From: Sipunculus nudus
Lineage: Eukaryota > Annelida > Sipuncula > Golfingiida > Sipunculidae
Length of the DNA stretch: 64,000 nt
NCBI GenBank assembly: GCA_026874595.1
Contig: CM049308.1
Location: 34,032,027-34,096,026, forward strand
Reading direction: 5' to 3'
Shown here: one piece after another, positions 10,577-21,579 of the stretch
Layout: every line of letters begins with the position of its first letter
How positions within the stretch are numbered: the first letter of the stretch is position 1
Made by a program: the position numbers and the translations under genes
Notes under the pieces: model-generated
What the model was told of the DNA's origin: nothing
What the model saw: the letters and a program-made list of their open reading frames with translations, nothing else
The model's database searches: none

Positions 10577-12616
10577 CCAGAGTCACCCTGGTACAACGCA
10601 GTTACTCGTAAAGCAAAACAGTCAAACTACTACACGACTACTATAAATGAACACAAAGGGAACTCTAAGAAATTATTTAAGATTGTGAACTCATTGCTTG
10701 GTGTACCCAATGACAACCTTCCTTCTGAAATACCGTTAGTAGAATTAACGGAGAGATTCAGTGAATATTTTGTTGAAAAATACCATTATAAGTACTTCAG
10801 TTAATTTTGATTCTAATAGTACCACGAATGAGGTTGAGCTACCATTAAAGAATTCCATACAAAGTGAGTTTCAGTGCGTGCCAGAAGTTCATGTTGCCAA
10901 AATTATATCAACCATTGCTTGTAAAAGCTGCGACTTAGACCCATTGCCTACTTATCTTTTTAAGAAGGTAATTGCTTGCTTTGTCCATTGGTAAGTGCAA
11001 TCATTAACAAGTCGTTAGCTAGTGGGGAATTTCCAGAGGATCACAAGGTAGCATTGGTAAATCCTCTGATCAAGAAACATAATTTAGATCCAGAAATTCT
11101 GAAAATAATGACTTGTTAGAACCATATCAATCTGCATACATGAAAGGGCACAGTACAGAGACAGCCTTAGTTTGTATTGAGAATGAATGATAAACTCTGC
11201 GCCCTTGGTCAAAATAAGGCAGTTTTGTTAATCCTGTTAGATCTCTCTGCAGCTTTTGATGCAATTGATCATGATTGTATGATAAGAACACTGCAGCAAC
11301 TTGGATTTACAGACACTGTTTTGAAATGGTTTTCGTCATATCTGAGATATAGTTCCCAAATTGTGAAGATAAAGGGCAATAACCCAAGAGCAAAACAATT
11401 AAATTGTGGGATACCACAAGGCTCAGTCCTTGGACCTATTTTATTAACAATTTATACATCATCCCTTGGTTCCCTTCTTCGTCAAAGTTCGATCAACTAT
11501 CATTTTTATGCAGATGATACACAGTTTTATGTAGCATTCAAATCTAGTGAACTTGACAGTGCCATTCACCAGATGGGATTGTGTGTTTCAACTGCACAAA
11601 AGTGGATGAGCCAGCATCAGTTGAAAATGAATGATGAAAAAACAGAAGCAATATTAATTGCACATAAACATATGTTAAGAGAAATTGGTTTACCCAAACT
11701 TTACATTGGCTCTCATCAAATTACACCATCATCGAATGTAAGAAATATTGGTGTTATTTTTTATTCACATGCATCTGTGGAGGCCCATGTAATGGCAGTC
11801 TGCAAGGCTACATATATACATATTCGTGATATTAGTAAAATAAGAAAGTTTGTGAACAGAGAGTCTTTGGAGCAAATAGTTCATTCATTTATTACTTCTA
11901 AATTAAATTACTGCAATGCACTCTTGTGTGGAAATCCCTCATCATTAACAAATCGACTGCAAAGTATACAGAATGCTGCGGCGAGGATTATTACGGGTGC
12001 TTCAAAACCAGATCATATTACTCCAATTTTGTATTCTCTGCATTTGCTGCCCGTTGTGCAAAGGGTTAAATTCAAAATGTTAATTCTTGTGTATAAGGCA
12101 TTAAATAATTTAACTCCTCTTTATCTCCCAGAGCTTGTTCACAGTTACACTCCATTAAGAAGCCTTCAGTCAGCGGCTAAAAACTTACTGATCGTGCCTT
12201 TTACCAAATCGTCCTGTGTACAAAATTGGGCATTCAGTGTTGTTGGCTTGAAACTGTGGAATGACCTACCATCAGTGTCTCAGAATTTAAAAGTAAATTA
12301 AAAACATATTTGTTCATGGAATATATTTATGCCTAGTTATTTTGTACGATATTTTATACTATTGATAGTGAAATGTTTTAACATTTATGTGGAATTATGG
12401 AAGTTTTAACAGATAATTTAACTATTGACTTTTATATGTCTTATTTGATACTGTAAGCTTCTGAATGTAATATTTAAGTCAACTGGACTTTTAATTTCAT
12501 ATTCTTACAATGGTATGTTTAATAATTGCTGATTGTATTCTAGTCATCCAATTGCGTTTTAGAGCATGTATCATCATAGATTTTACGCTTATAATAAATT
12601 ATTTATTATTATATAT
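10343..12616 (+). mobile_element. CR1/L2-like LINE, 5'-truncated, frameshifted
   Basis: The element begins in the linker between endonuclease and RT (LTLDALVNLYNTELKEIIDR) and runs through the RT to a TAATAAATTATTTATTATTA tail at about 12590-12612. The main RT frame is 11177-12301 (374 codons). Motif A is LDLSAAFDAIDHD (residues 21-33), the GIPQGSVLGP loop is at 78-87, the catalytic YADD is at 111-114, and the thumb/C-terminal region follows. Upstream, 10304-10804 and 10761-10994 are in other frames, and stops lie between 10995 and 11176, so the protein is broken. The truncated start is typical of target-primed reverse transcription. LNYCNALLCGNP and RIITGASKPDHITPIL near the C terminus fit the CR1/L2 group. 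Confidence 0.85.
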
Positions 12617-12756
12617 ATCCTGCATCGTGAAATTTGAAATAAAAAGATAGGAAACCAGCCGCTTAGCTTAAGATTGGAACTTAGCACGCGAACAGCGTGT
12701 ATACAATTACCATCAAACTGTTTAACACATTAATTTATTATTTTGAATGAAATTAA

Positions 12757-12850
12757 GTATCATGGTTTATTGTATCGAACGCTTTCGGTACATCAAGGAG
12801 TATCCTGACGGCGCTTCTTTCCTCTTTTTTTATTATTTTAATAACTTTTC
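12757..12850 (-). pseudogene. Non-LTR RT scrap (motif A)
   Basis: The minus strand encodes YAVEATFGKVIKIIKKEERS followed by AVRILLDVPKAFDTINHDT and a stop. LDxxKAFDTINH is RT motif A, with V-P replacing the usual L-S. It belongs to the same family as the scrap at 6107-6240, judging by the matching upstream segment. Confidence 0.65.
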
Positions 12851-12955
12851 CGAAGGTTGCTTCGACTGCATATAATATTATATAATTGTCTTATATATTT
12901 CGTGTTACTTCATTGTCGTGACTGGAAATGTAGAAGGCCTCAGGAAATGGATCAT

Positions 12956-13046
12956 TTACTGGCTCAGCTGCTCCAGGTCCATATCTGCAGATGGGCTGTC
13001 GCCGAGTTCTTGCTTCACCAGCTTTCCGTTTGCAGGGACATTCCTT
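12956..13046 (-). CDS. Candidate terminal exon of a small two-exon gene
   Basis: A minus-strand exon of 91 bp after acceptor GCGACAG|. It completes an Arg codon begun by the exon at 14948-15150 and encodes RNVPANGKLVKQELGDSPSA then DMDLEQLSQ and TAA. The phase matches (exon 1 ends with two bases of a codon), giving a 97-residue protein. The C terminus is acidic and Ser/Pro-rich and looks like genuine protein. The acceptor has a weak pyrimidine tract, so pairing with exon 1 is inference. No domain is recognised. Confidence 0.35.
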
Positions 13047-14947
13047 CTGTCGCAAAGTTCAGTAGCTGGTATGCATGTTAATGTTACTAGCTACTTTTTC
13101 ACTGACAGACTGGAACAGAAACCAAGGAACCTACATATAATATGTTGTTCTTTAATCTATTGTACAGGAAACAACCATTCAAATATAAAATTCAACAATT
13201 TAGGAACAATGATTATCAACTTGTTCATGATACCATACACACATGGAATGTGTCCATATTGAATGATACAAGAGTGATATATTACACAGGTGATCGTTCA
13301 CTTTAATTAATGCAGACATTATTGTGTACCATCTCCAACATGAACTGACACATGAACATCAATTCTGAACTTTTAACTGACACATGAACATGGTTTTTTT
13401 TTGTGGAATCGATTTTGTTGTGCCAACTGTGAAGATCCAAGTACACTTGTATATACAAAGAAGGTACCAGTAATCAGAGACCTGGAGAGCAGAGATATTG
13501 GAAGAACGGATTGGAATAAAAGTAACCAGGCTAATGTTTTCAGTCAGCTGAAAGGTAATTTGTAAACAGTAAATTGAAAGAAGTGCATGATGGGAGGAAT
13601 TTAGGCGATGGATTTTAGAAGATTTTAGAAGTTCACAATAAATGTACAGTCGCAGAATTTTAGAAAGGTGGCCGAATTGGTGCCCATGGAAATATGAATT
13701 TATGCCGATTTAAATATGAAAACAACCAACGTTTTTATACAACTTTCTATTATAACATGACCATGCAAGACGTGTTTATACAACTGTATGCAGCAAATAC
13801 GACCATCAGGAGTTCACTCCGCCCCAGTCTCTTGTTGTTCGGGCAGACCATTTCTGTTCCTGAAGTTCTTGTTCCTGAAGTCCTTGTTCAGGCAGACCCC
13901 TTAATTTTTCCACGCTTTAGATGATTTATAAATCATTAGAAATCATGGATTCTATCGGAGAAGAAATTGCCATGGCACAATCTTTTTCAGAGAAATTATG
14001 TTGTACACATATCACATTTGTTAGAAATCTATAAATCCACATTTGCAGCATATAATGTATACATATACTGAACAATTAATCTCATGATTGAAAAAAAATA
14101 CCCGACCCTAAGAATCAATTTATTTTTAGAAATATTCTTGACCCTTTTGATTTATAAATTATTAGGAATCATAGGATCTACGTACACGACGACTGCTGCG
14201 TCGTATTGTTTAAAAATCTCCCATATTTAATCATACATTTAATAGTTGAATGAAACAATGATATAAACTTGAATGATTAACCACACGAGGTTGTATAATC
14301 CATCAAGGTTGCTTAATACATGTTTATAACATCTGAATCAAGACCATTTTCATTTCATTATTTGACTGTTATTCCTATTTTTTATATATAATATCAAGTG
14401 AAGTGAATACTGACAAATTGAACAAATCCTGATACCAAAAGCTGCTGTGCACAGACCTCTGGTATCTCCAAGATCTGCACAAACTTCTGGCATCTCCACA
14501 TCTGCCAATTGGCTTACCCATACGAGGTTGGTAGATCCACCAAGGTTGCTTTTGTCCCCCAAACGAAGATGCACAACATGTACACCTAAGTTTAGTTCTT
14601 CTCTCCTCTCTCCAGTTAACACGTTTAAAAGTTCCCGTTCGTCCCATCCGATTTATTTTTACCTGTAGAATATGATAATATAGTTTTTCGACAAAAAATG
14701 TGAAAAAATTCTTTGCACTAAGAAAATTTGAAAAAAAAAATTTCTTTGAAGTTATGTCCATCCTACTCATTCCGAAAAGTCTATTATTATTTTTATTGTT
14801 TTTCCCTACATTATTTGTGTTTTTCCTAACATAAGTTTGACATGCATAAGTAAAACGCTGATTCTATTATTAATGTTTAAGGCACATTTGACCAAATCCG
14901 AAATTTATGTATAAACAATGTTTGTGAAAGCTACACTATATACTTAC
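13047..14947 (-). other. Probable intron or intergenic DNA; internal short duplications
   Basis: If the exons at 14948 and 13046 are joined, this is a 1.9-kb intron. Within it, 'ACGAGGTTG..TA.ATCCA.CAAGGTTGC' occurs at 14284 and 14521, and a 28-bp tandem pair (TGCACA.AC.TCTGG.ATCTCCA) lies at about 14447-14502. Open frames on both strands at 14350-14770 are not supported as genes. Confidence 0.45.
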
Positions 14948-15150
14948 CTGTTAGCGTCTTTCTGTTGGAAGGGCCAGTTGCCTACTGGAACAAGCTTGCA
15001 TTTTTTTTTGTCAAAGGTTTGAAATAGGTGATCAGGAATGTTTTCTCCTCTCCCTTCAGCTGGATCTGGATCGCTTGAGTTTGGTTGACAAAAGATGTTA
15101 TGAGCTGGCGCCATCAGACCTGACGCGTTTTTGGCTTCTCTTTTCTCCAT
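14948..15150 (-). CDS. Candidate first coding exon, unknown small protein
   Basis: On the minus strand, ATG at 15150 opens 67 codons plus two bases, ending at a consensus donor CAG|GTAAGTA. The product starts MEKREAKNASGLMAPAHNIF, has Pro/Asp-rich and Lys-rich stretches, and ends with PVGNWPFQQKDAN. It has no signal peptide or membrane segment, so it is probably cytosolic or nuclear. The higher GC of this block against its surroundings, the consensus donor and the phase match to 12956-13046 support a real exon. I do not recognise the family. Confidence 0.45.
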
Positions 15151-16440
15151 TGGCTACTCTTATGCATTGCTGAATCTAATACAAATATTTTAAATATTTG
15201 TAAAGTTGTATATATTCACATTAACCGGTTAATCAAACGAGTTGAACAGGGTAGGATTTATTTTATATTTCACGTTATAGTTGTGTCGGAATATAGTAGC
15301 TAATAGTCTGAATTCAGAGTAGTCAACAGTTGAAACTAATTAGAAATGCTTATTCTAATGATTGCTATTTAAGCATAAGCACAAGGCAATATTAATCATA
15401 TTGAACATACAGAATACTAGTATTATTCAGACTGTAAGAATAATTTCTGGGTCTGAATGGGTTCTCGATTTTTAAGTTTACTGTTTAGCTATGGTCAGTG
15501 TGTTATTTATATTTATTTTTATGAATTATTTTTATATCTATTTACTTATTTTTAATGTAATGAATTGTAAGTCAACGACAAATTCCTGGAACTGAAGGCT
15601 AATAAATTTTACCTTGTATATTATCTTATCTGTAAGGCAAAATGCATGTTTCACCTTGAAGTACCAGAAAACATATTATAACATGAAGTCTACAACAACT
15701 CTTGACTGACTGGTGTGAATAAATATAGGAGTGGAACATGACAAAATCATTCAAATCCATTTAAGCTGTCACTATTACATGAGCATATGGTTCAAGGGTT
15801 GTGATGTTTTATGATAAAAAAATGATATTTATTATTAAAGAGTACAATTTGTCGAGTGATAAACTTCAGTTTATGTTGATGAGCACAATACAGTTATGGT
15901 ATATTTGTTAACACCCGCTCCCTCGTTTATCGGAATGAGGGTAAAAACCTCCCACAAGCAAATTATACCATTTTATTCAAGAACTGAATCTATCTTAACA
16001 TATATATATGTGTGTATATATAATCTGTTAAATAATGGTTCCTTTGTGCTATATGCTGTTCTATTAATGTATTGAGTAGGCCTGTACTCTTATCATATAT
16101 TTTTTGTTGGGGCGGGGGGGGGGGGGGGTGCATGCTTTGTCCATCGGACACTTGTTGATTTCCCATTTATAATATTCTGAATTCAACTGAATCAGATAAT
16201 GAAGAAAATCATCAGAAGAGAGGTGATCCAATATGGGAAAGCTAGGATATACCCGGATATACCAAGAAACCTCTCTACAAGGTTTGAACAACATGGGAAT
16301 CCATAATCAAAGGCATGGCAGATTATATGCCCACATTATATGATGCCTGTGTGGCCGGCTTGACCAACAGGCGGAACCAGCATCTTGTACAGTAAGTAAT
16401 TTGACCTATAAATCCTTTTTATGACTTTTTAGCGAACTTG
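15151..16440. other. Gene-free stretch with a G15 tract
   Basis: Upstream flank of the 15150 exon. It holds AT-rich DNA, a short TA run near 15999-16022 and a 15-G run at 16114-16128. A 76-codon frame at 16064-16294 runs through the G tract and is dismissed. Confidence 0.6.
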
Positions 16441-17345
16441 TGAGCTTATGCAATGGTGCGGCGTCGTCCGTCGTGTGTCGTGCGTCGTCTGTACGTTAAC
16501 CATAGCTATCTCAAAAACGGCAGGAGTTAGCATCACAAAATTTTATGCAAAACATTATTCATCCAAAAAACTATATCGGATTTTGTTTATTTTTTTTCTA
16601 ACTACACATTCTTAGATTTTATAGGGAAAAAGCTTTAAAAATCTTCTTTTCCGAAACTGACCAGTCAAATTGTCCAATATTTCACAGAAATGATCCTTGG
16701 AACAATCTTTCTCAAGTTTGTTCGAATGGTCTAAGTTCGGAGATTTTTGGCCGAGTTACAGGATGTTGAACTTTGTTAATTGTGCAAAAAAGCATATTAA
16801 ATTTAAATCTCAGAAACGGCTGGAGCTATCATCACCAAATTTTATGTCAATGTTGGTTACATAGGTCATATCTGAAATTGAGATAATGGTGGCGCCACCT
16901 GCATCGGCCTTTTTGTACGGGGTCATCAGTGCCTGTATCACACTGAGGGCTACAAAAAATTTCTTCTCTGAAACCATATGGCCAAAATGTGTAATATCGC
17001 ACAGAAATGATCCTTGGGTAGTGCTTTCTGAAGTTTGTTCAAATGGTCTCAGTTCAGTGACTTATGGCTAAGTTATGGGAAGCTGAATTTTGTCATATGC
17101 CATAACAGCCCATTTTAGCTGAGTGGCTACAAAGATCATCTTCTCAAAAACCACTGGGCAAAATTCTTAAATCTCACACTTTAAATATCCTCAGATGTTG
17201 ATAATTCAAGTTTGTTCAAATGGTTTTGGTTCAGTGCTTTTTGGCTGAGTTACAGGAAGCTGAACTTGGCCAGTTTGCTGTATCTTCCTATATGAGTTAT
17301 AAATTGCGAACCGTTTTTCGACTGATGCCACTGAAGCACGGTAGA
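16440..17345. repeat. Interspersed repeat with internal subunits and GGTGGCGCCACC
   Basis: It opens with GCGAACTTGTGAGCTTATGC and a CGTCGTCCGTCGTG run. Diverged subunits then repeat 'CTCA/AAAACGGC.GGAG', 'ATCAC.AAATTTTATG', 'AGAAATGATCCTTGG', 'AAGTTTGTTCAAATGGT' and 'TTTTTGGC.GAGTTA' at spacings near 300 bp. The palindrome at 16888-16899 links it to the larger repeat fields at 22 and 38 kb. It is non-coding. Confidence 0.6.
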
Positions 17346-17364
17346 AGACATCAAGGCCGAAGCA

Positions 17365-17642
17365 ACAGCCTACTGACGTTCAAATTAGGCGGCGAAAGTG
17401 GCGATGGGTCTGCAATACTTTGCGGAAGGAGCCCTGCAACATCACCAGGCAAGCGCTCGAGTGGAACCCGAAGGAAAGAGGAGGAGAGGGCGCCCCAAGC
17501 AGACCTGCAGGAGAAGCTTGCTTAGTGAGCTGAGAGACTCCGGCCTGACATGGGAGGCAAAGCCCTGTGTCAGGAACAAGACAGAGGAAGGATGCTGTTG
17601 AGGCCCTATGCTCCTCTAGGAGCAAAGAGGCTAAGTAAGTAA
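17365..17642 (+). mobile_element. 3' end of a non-LTR retrotransposon ORF2
   Basis: Two frames give a familiar ORF2 C terminus: IRRRKWRW and NITRQALEWNP (about 17376-17470), then EGKRRRGRPKQTCRRSLLSE and LRDSGLTWE (about 17470-17556). The basic GKRRRGRPK..WRR linker followed by (G)LTW is typical of the C-terminal tail of several LINE clades that act with an AP-type endonuclease. The segment ends in GCTAAGTAAGTAAA, a short tandem 3' tail. Frame changes near 17470 and 17560 show decay. It inserted into the surrounding interspersed repeat. Confidence 0.65.
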
Positions 17643-18395
17643 ACCACCAAGGGTGTTATCAATTAAATCATCTAATACATTAATTTCATATTAACACATC
17701 AATAGCAGTAAAAATTTAATGAGCCAGCAGTACCTACTAGTATTATATCAGTAAAGTTCAACTGTAAACCACTAAGCATTGAATTTATTGTAAAATATCA
17801 AAAATATTCATTAAAAAATAACATTTCAGTAGATATTCCCCGGCTGGTAATACAAAAATAACCTGCCCTTAAACACGGCTGGATATCTCTTGCCAGTGTC
17901 CTCACTTCCCTTCTGTTCACTCATAGTCATATATCATATACATGTATACATAATTTATTAATGATATAAAAATTCAAACCATTTTTTTAGAGACCATATA
18001 AATGATTTGAATGTTTAGTGATACCCCCAACACACACACATACATATATTTAATATATATGTGTTTTGCATTTATATTTTTAAGCTTGATCTGCTATTGA
18101 CAGGGTCGTAACACAGCTATCACAATTAATCAGAGAATATTCCATATTTTAATTAAAAAACTAGCCTCCGAACAAGATCCTCTTAGTGATGAGCTTAGGG
18201 CAGTTAACTGGTAAGGACCGTGTTGTTCTTGTCGGCACTGTCAATGACCTGTATTATCGCCAACCCTATTTTTGGCCCAAGGATAAATTTTCAGGATGAT
18301 TAGTCAAACTGTTGCTTCGAAATCGTTGACAGATGTATGTAGGTATGCTTTTATGTCTAAGTTTACTAAATAATCATGCACTGGGACAAATTCAC
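17643..18395. other. Gene-free stretch
   Basis: AT-rich DNA. At about 18158-18211 a plus-strand frame reads LASEQDPLSDELRAVNW just before a TG|GTAAGG donor-like site; it is too short and isolated to call. Confidence 0.5.
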
Positions 18396-18650
18396 AAGAA
18401 AACCAAACAGCTGCTTAAACCCAGGGACACGGCTATCGGGTTCACCTCGATGCCGCCGTCCATGAAGTGCTCAGAACAAAACACGGAATGCTCCGTGTTG
18501 GCCCTCCAGTCCCGTCTCTTCGTGGCTACAAACCAGTTCCACTGTTAATTGAGATGTGACTCTGATGGAAAGCCATGCAGAGAAAGACCATCATTATGGG
18601 TTTTTATTTTGCATCCAAACACAACAAGTTTGCCAATCGTGTGGCCCTGA
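18395..18650 (-). pseudogene. THAP-type zinc-finger domain pseudogene
   Basis: The minus strand reads VVFGCKIKTHNDGLSLHGFP then SESHLN-stop-QWNWFVATKR, then RDWRANTEHSVFCSEHFMDG. This is the THAP layout: an N-terminal Cys region, FP, a central Trp, R..W, and the C-x2-H ligands in CSEHF. An in-frame TAA sits just before QWNW, and the first zinc-ligand Cys is not visible, so the domain is broken. THAP fingers bind DNA and occur in P-element-like transposases and host regulators; no transposase core follows. A hidden intron ending at TTAACAG| (18549) could remove the stop, as an alternative. Confidence 0.7.
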
Positions 18651-19095
18651 GAAACACGGCACGGATGAATTCCTCAGCTTCCCCAGCTAGTGTCACACTC
18701 ACGGAAATTGCAGAACGAAATTGGTTATGACCAGATCCTATTGTTCATGGTATTTTTCGATTCTGTAAAATATCTGGCGCTGTATAGTTAGTCATTCCTT
18801 CGATTTTATATTTATTTGGTGATAAGCGTATAGATATACTTTAAGCACATAGATCTACATCTGCTGTCCAAGGGAACCTGCTAAAGAATTTCATTTGATC
18901 GCACCGTCTATCTCAATACAGCACTGAATCAGTATTTGCTTAAAATGTGCTCAGCAGGCTTAAGAAAACGTTAATAATCGCTATTGGAACCATCTCAAAG
19001 CAGCAGTGCTTGAGCATATGCTGAAAATCTCTGTGAAATCCACACTGTACTCACTGGTACATCTTGAGGGAGCAGAGAAATAGCAGGAGTTGCTT
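18651..19095. other. Gene-free stretch
   Basis: No recognisable coding or repeat structure apart from 'AGCATATGCTGAAA' at 19012, which recurs as 'AGCATATGCTGAAT' near 20625 on the far side of the LINE. Confidence 0.5.
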
Positions 19096-19096
19096 T

Positions 19097-20399
19097 ATAA
19101 TAATAATAATAAATAATAATGAATAGTACTTATATAGCGCTGAACTCCAAGATCAGACTCACAGCGCTTGCATTTTTACACATCAGTTACACAATATATA
19201 AATATATAAGCACACACACACACACACCTACTCACCCACACACACACCCGAGATTACATGTATGGTAAATGTTGCTAATTACGAAATGCCTGCAGAAATA
19301 GGTATGTTTTAAGATTTGTCTTAAAAGTATTGATAGTGGGGGATTTTCTAAGTTCAGCTGGAAGGGAATTCCAGATCTTAGGGGCAATATAACTTAAAGA
19401 ACGTTCACCGACTTTCGTACGGCACTTAGGCAATATTAGAAGACTTTCGTTAGAAGAGCGTAGGGTGCGCACCGGCCGATAAATACATAGTTTTGACGAA
19501 AGATATGGTGGCAGTGATCCATCAAAATATCTATAAACAAGGACTGCGAGTTTGTATTGTATCCGATGCTGAACTGGCAGCCAGTGGAGTTCCTTAAGTA
19601 ACGGCGTAACTTGGTCCCTTTTTCGTTTTTTAAGAATAACACGGGCTGCATTATTTTGAAGCATTTGCAACCATGAGATTTGTTCTAACGGTAAACCTAC
19701 CAAAATTGAATTACAATAATCAAGGCGTGATGTAATAGTAGCACAGACTAGCCTAGCACAAACGCTGGAGGTTAGGAAACGCCGGATGGAAGCAATACGT
19801 CGGAGTTCGAGAAAAACTGCACGACACACGCTATTAATATGATCATGCATGGAAAGTGTTCGATCAATTTTCACACCGAGGTATTTCACAGAAGTCTGGA
19901 AAGTGACATTACTACCACAAACGCTAAGGGGGGCGTTGTTAATCATCTGAAGACAGGAGTGAGAGCCAACTGGCATAACTTCGGTCTTATCAGTATTCAG
20001 TTTAAGTTTGTTGCTGGTCATCCAAGAGAGGACATCTTCAATACAATTCTGTATACTCAACTGTACAGAACTAAATTGGTCCGGTTCGTTACTTTTAGAT
20101 AGCTCGGTGTCATCCGCATACTTATGAAAAGCACAATTATGAGCAGTTATAATATCAGACAAAGGTTGTGAATATAAAGTGAAAAGTACAGGCCCCAACA
20201 CGGAACCCTGGGGGACACGGTACAATAGAGAGCATGGGTCAGACAATCTACCGTCAACAATAACAGCTTGGTAGCGGTTTCTCAGATATGAGGAAAACCA
20301 TGAAAGTACTGTGTCATGTATACCAAATGTCAGTTGAAGTCTTTTAAGCAATATTGAATGATCTAGCGTGTCAAACGCCGCGCTTAGGTCGAACAAAGC
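19097..20399 (-). mobile_element. 5'-truncated CR1/L2-like LINE
   Basis: On the minus strand a 419-codon frame (20534-19275) includes RT from about residue 46: motif A LFDLSAAFDTLDH (48-59), VPQGSVLGP (108-116), YADD (139-142), then thumb and C-terminal segments (RLDYCNSILVGLP, HWLPVQHRIQYKL, IWNSLPAELRKS) to a natural stop. It is uninterrupted, so the insertion is fairly young. The first 45 codons are flanking DNA read by chance, putting the truncation near 20399. The Gly normally before VPQGS is Arg (LLYRVPQGS), so this copy may be catalytically impaired. The 3' end holds AGCGCTATATAAGTACTATT and a TTATTATTATTA tail at 19097-19120. Confidence 0.85.
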
Positions 20400-20639
20400 T
20401 ATCAGCCAGATGGCTATTTCAGGACAGCACATTTCAATATATCTGCTATATATACTGAGATTCAGTATATTTAGTAGCATATGCTCTAAAACTGCTGATT
20501 CTAGCAGCAGACATGGAACAAGGAAGACCGGCATGAAGTAACATCTGCTGGATTGCTGCTCCAGTTGTCAGCATAATATGGGTACAAATACAACGCAAAT
20601 ACAGCAACTACTCCAGAAGCAGCATATGCTGAATTTTGG

Positions 20640-20880
20640 TATGGGCCTATTAGTTTATTTTAGCTTCAGATTCTTCTGGCAGTTTTTTTTTAAAATAAAA
20701 TAGATATATGTTCCTGAACCACAACGAACATAACCACAACTTTTCAATGATTTGAAGGTCAATTTTTGTGTATCTTAGAAAAGATTTCTAAGAGCTCCTT
20801 TAAGCACTCAAAATAAAACAATAAATTGGTCCAAAGCCAAATACAATCCCTGGGAGCCGCCTGTTTGAATATTTATGGTT
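20640..20880 (-). repeat. Fragment related to the L1-like piece at 62870-63060
   Basis: Both loci share TTTAGCTTCA.ATTCTTCTGG followed by a T-rich run, and ~170 bp further 'AAAACAAT.AATTGGTCCA.A'. In each case this reads as a decayed minus-strand ORF tail. At 62.9 kb it is joined to an L1 RT motif, so this is probably another copy. Confidence 0.4.
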
Positions 20881-20975
20881 TATAATAGTAAATAACCTAT
20901 GTGGTTGTCTTCTCCAAGGAGCTATTGTTTTGTACCATTCACGCTAACAAACATTTTGGAGCAGCAGATCTGCAA

Positions 20976-21160
20976 TCAGCGCCAGATCGGCCCTCTGACA
21001 TGACCATGCCATGCCTCTCTCACAGTATTAGCAGTTTGTGCTGATTGGCTGAATGGAATAAGGTGTCCTTCCTTGGCCTTTTTCATAGAAGACGGCATAT
21101 ACTCCTGGGTAGTGGGAGTTCCATAAAGCTGTTGGAATGACTTGTAACGGCCATCCTTCC
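20976..21160 (-). CDS. Terminal coding exon of an unknown gene
   Basis: A minus-strand exon of 185 bp. A long pyrimidine tract ending TTTTTTTTCAG| precedes it, and the frame closes with TGA at 20976-20978. It encodes 60 residues beginning KDGRYKSFQQLYGTPTTQEY and ending AWHGHVRGPIWR. It is hydrophilic, with no membrane segment. The strong acceptor, balanced composition and phase 1 start (two bases complete a split codon) favour a genuine last exon. The upstream exon is not identified, and the next kilobases upstream are repeats. I do not recognise the family. Confidence 0.5.
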
Positions 21161-21404
21161 CTGAAAAAAAAAACACAACAAAAATACCGGTTTTATTCAA
21201 AACAATCATCACAGTTTAAGAGCTGTGTCTAGATTGTCAAATAAGGATAATTTGTGATTTTGCCGAGATTAACTTACACATATACTCTGTTAATTAAAAA
21301 CATGATTTGCAACATACTATGTTGTATTACAATGGTTGGTAGAAATAAACGAAAATTAATAAATTAAATGCTAAGAAAGATGCACTGTTACTAATTATAA
21401 TAAA

Positions 21405-21407
21405 TAT

Positions 21408-21474
<67 letters not shown>
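21405..21474. repeat. (TA)n microsatellite
   Basis: Interrupted TA repeat with a few AA/TT slips. Confidence 0.95.
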
Positions 21475-21579
21475 ACACTGAAGAAAAACAACACTGAATT
21501 CACAGCAGACTTAATACACACACATAACTATTATCCCTCATCTTATTTCACAAAAGAAAATGCTATATTTAACAAGTGA

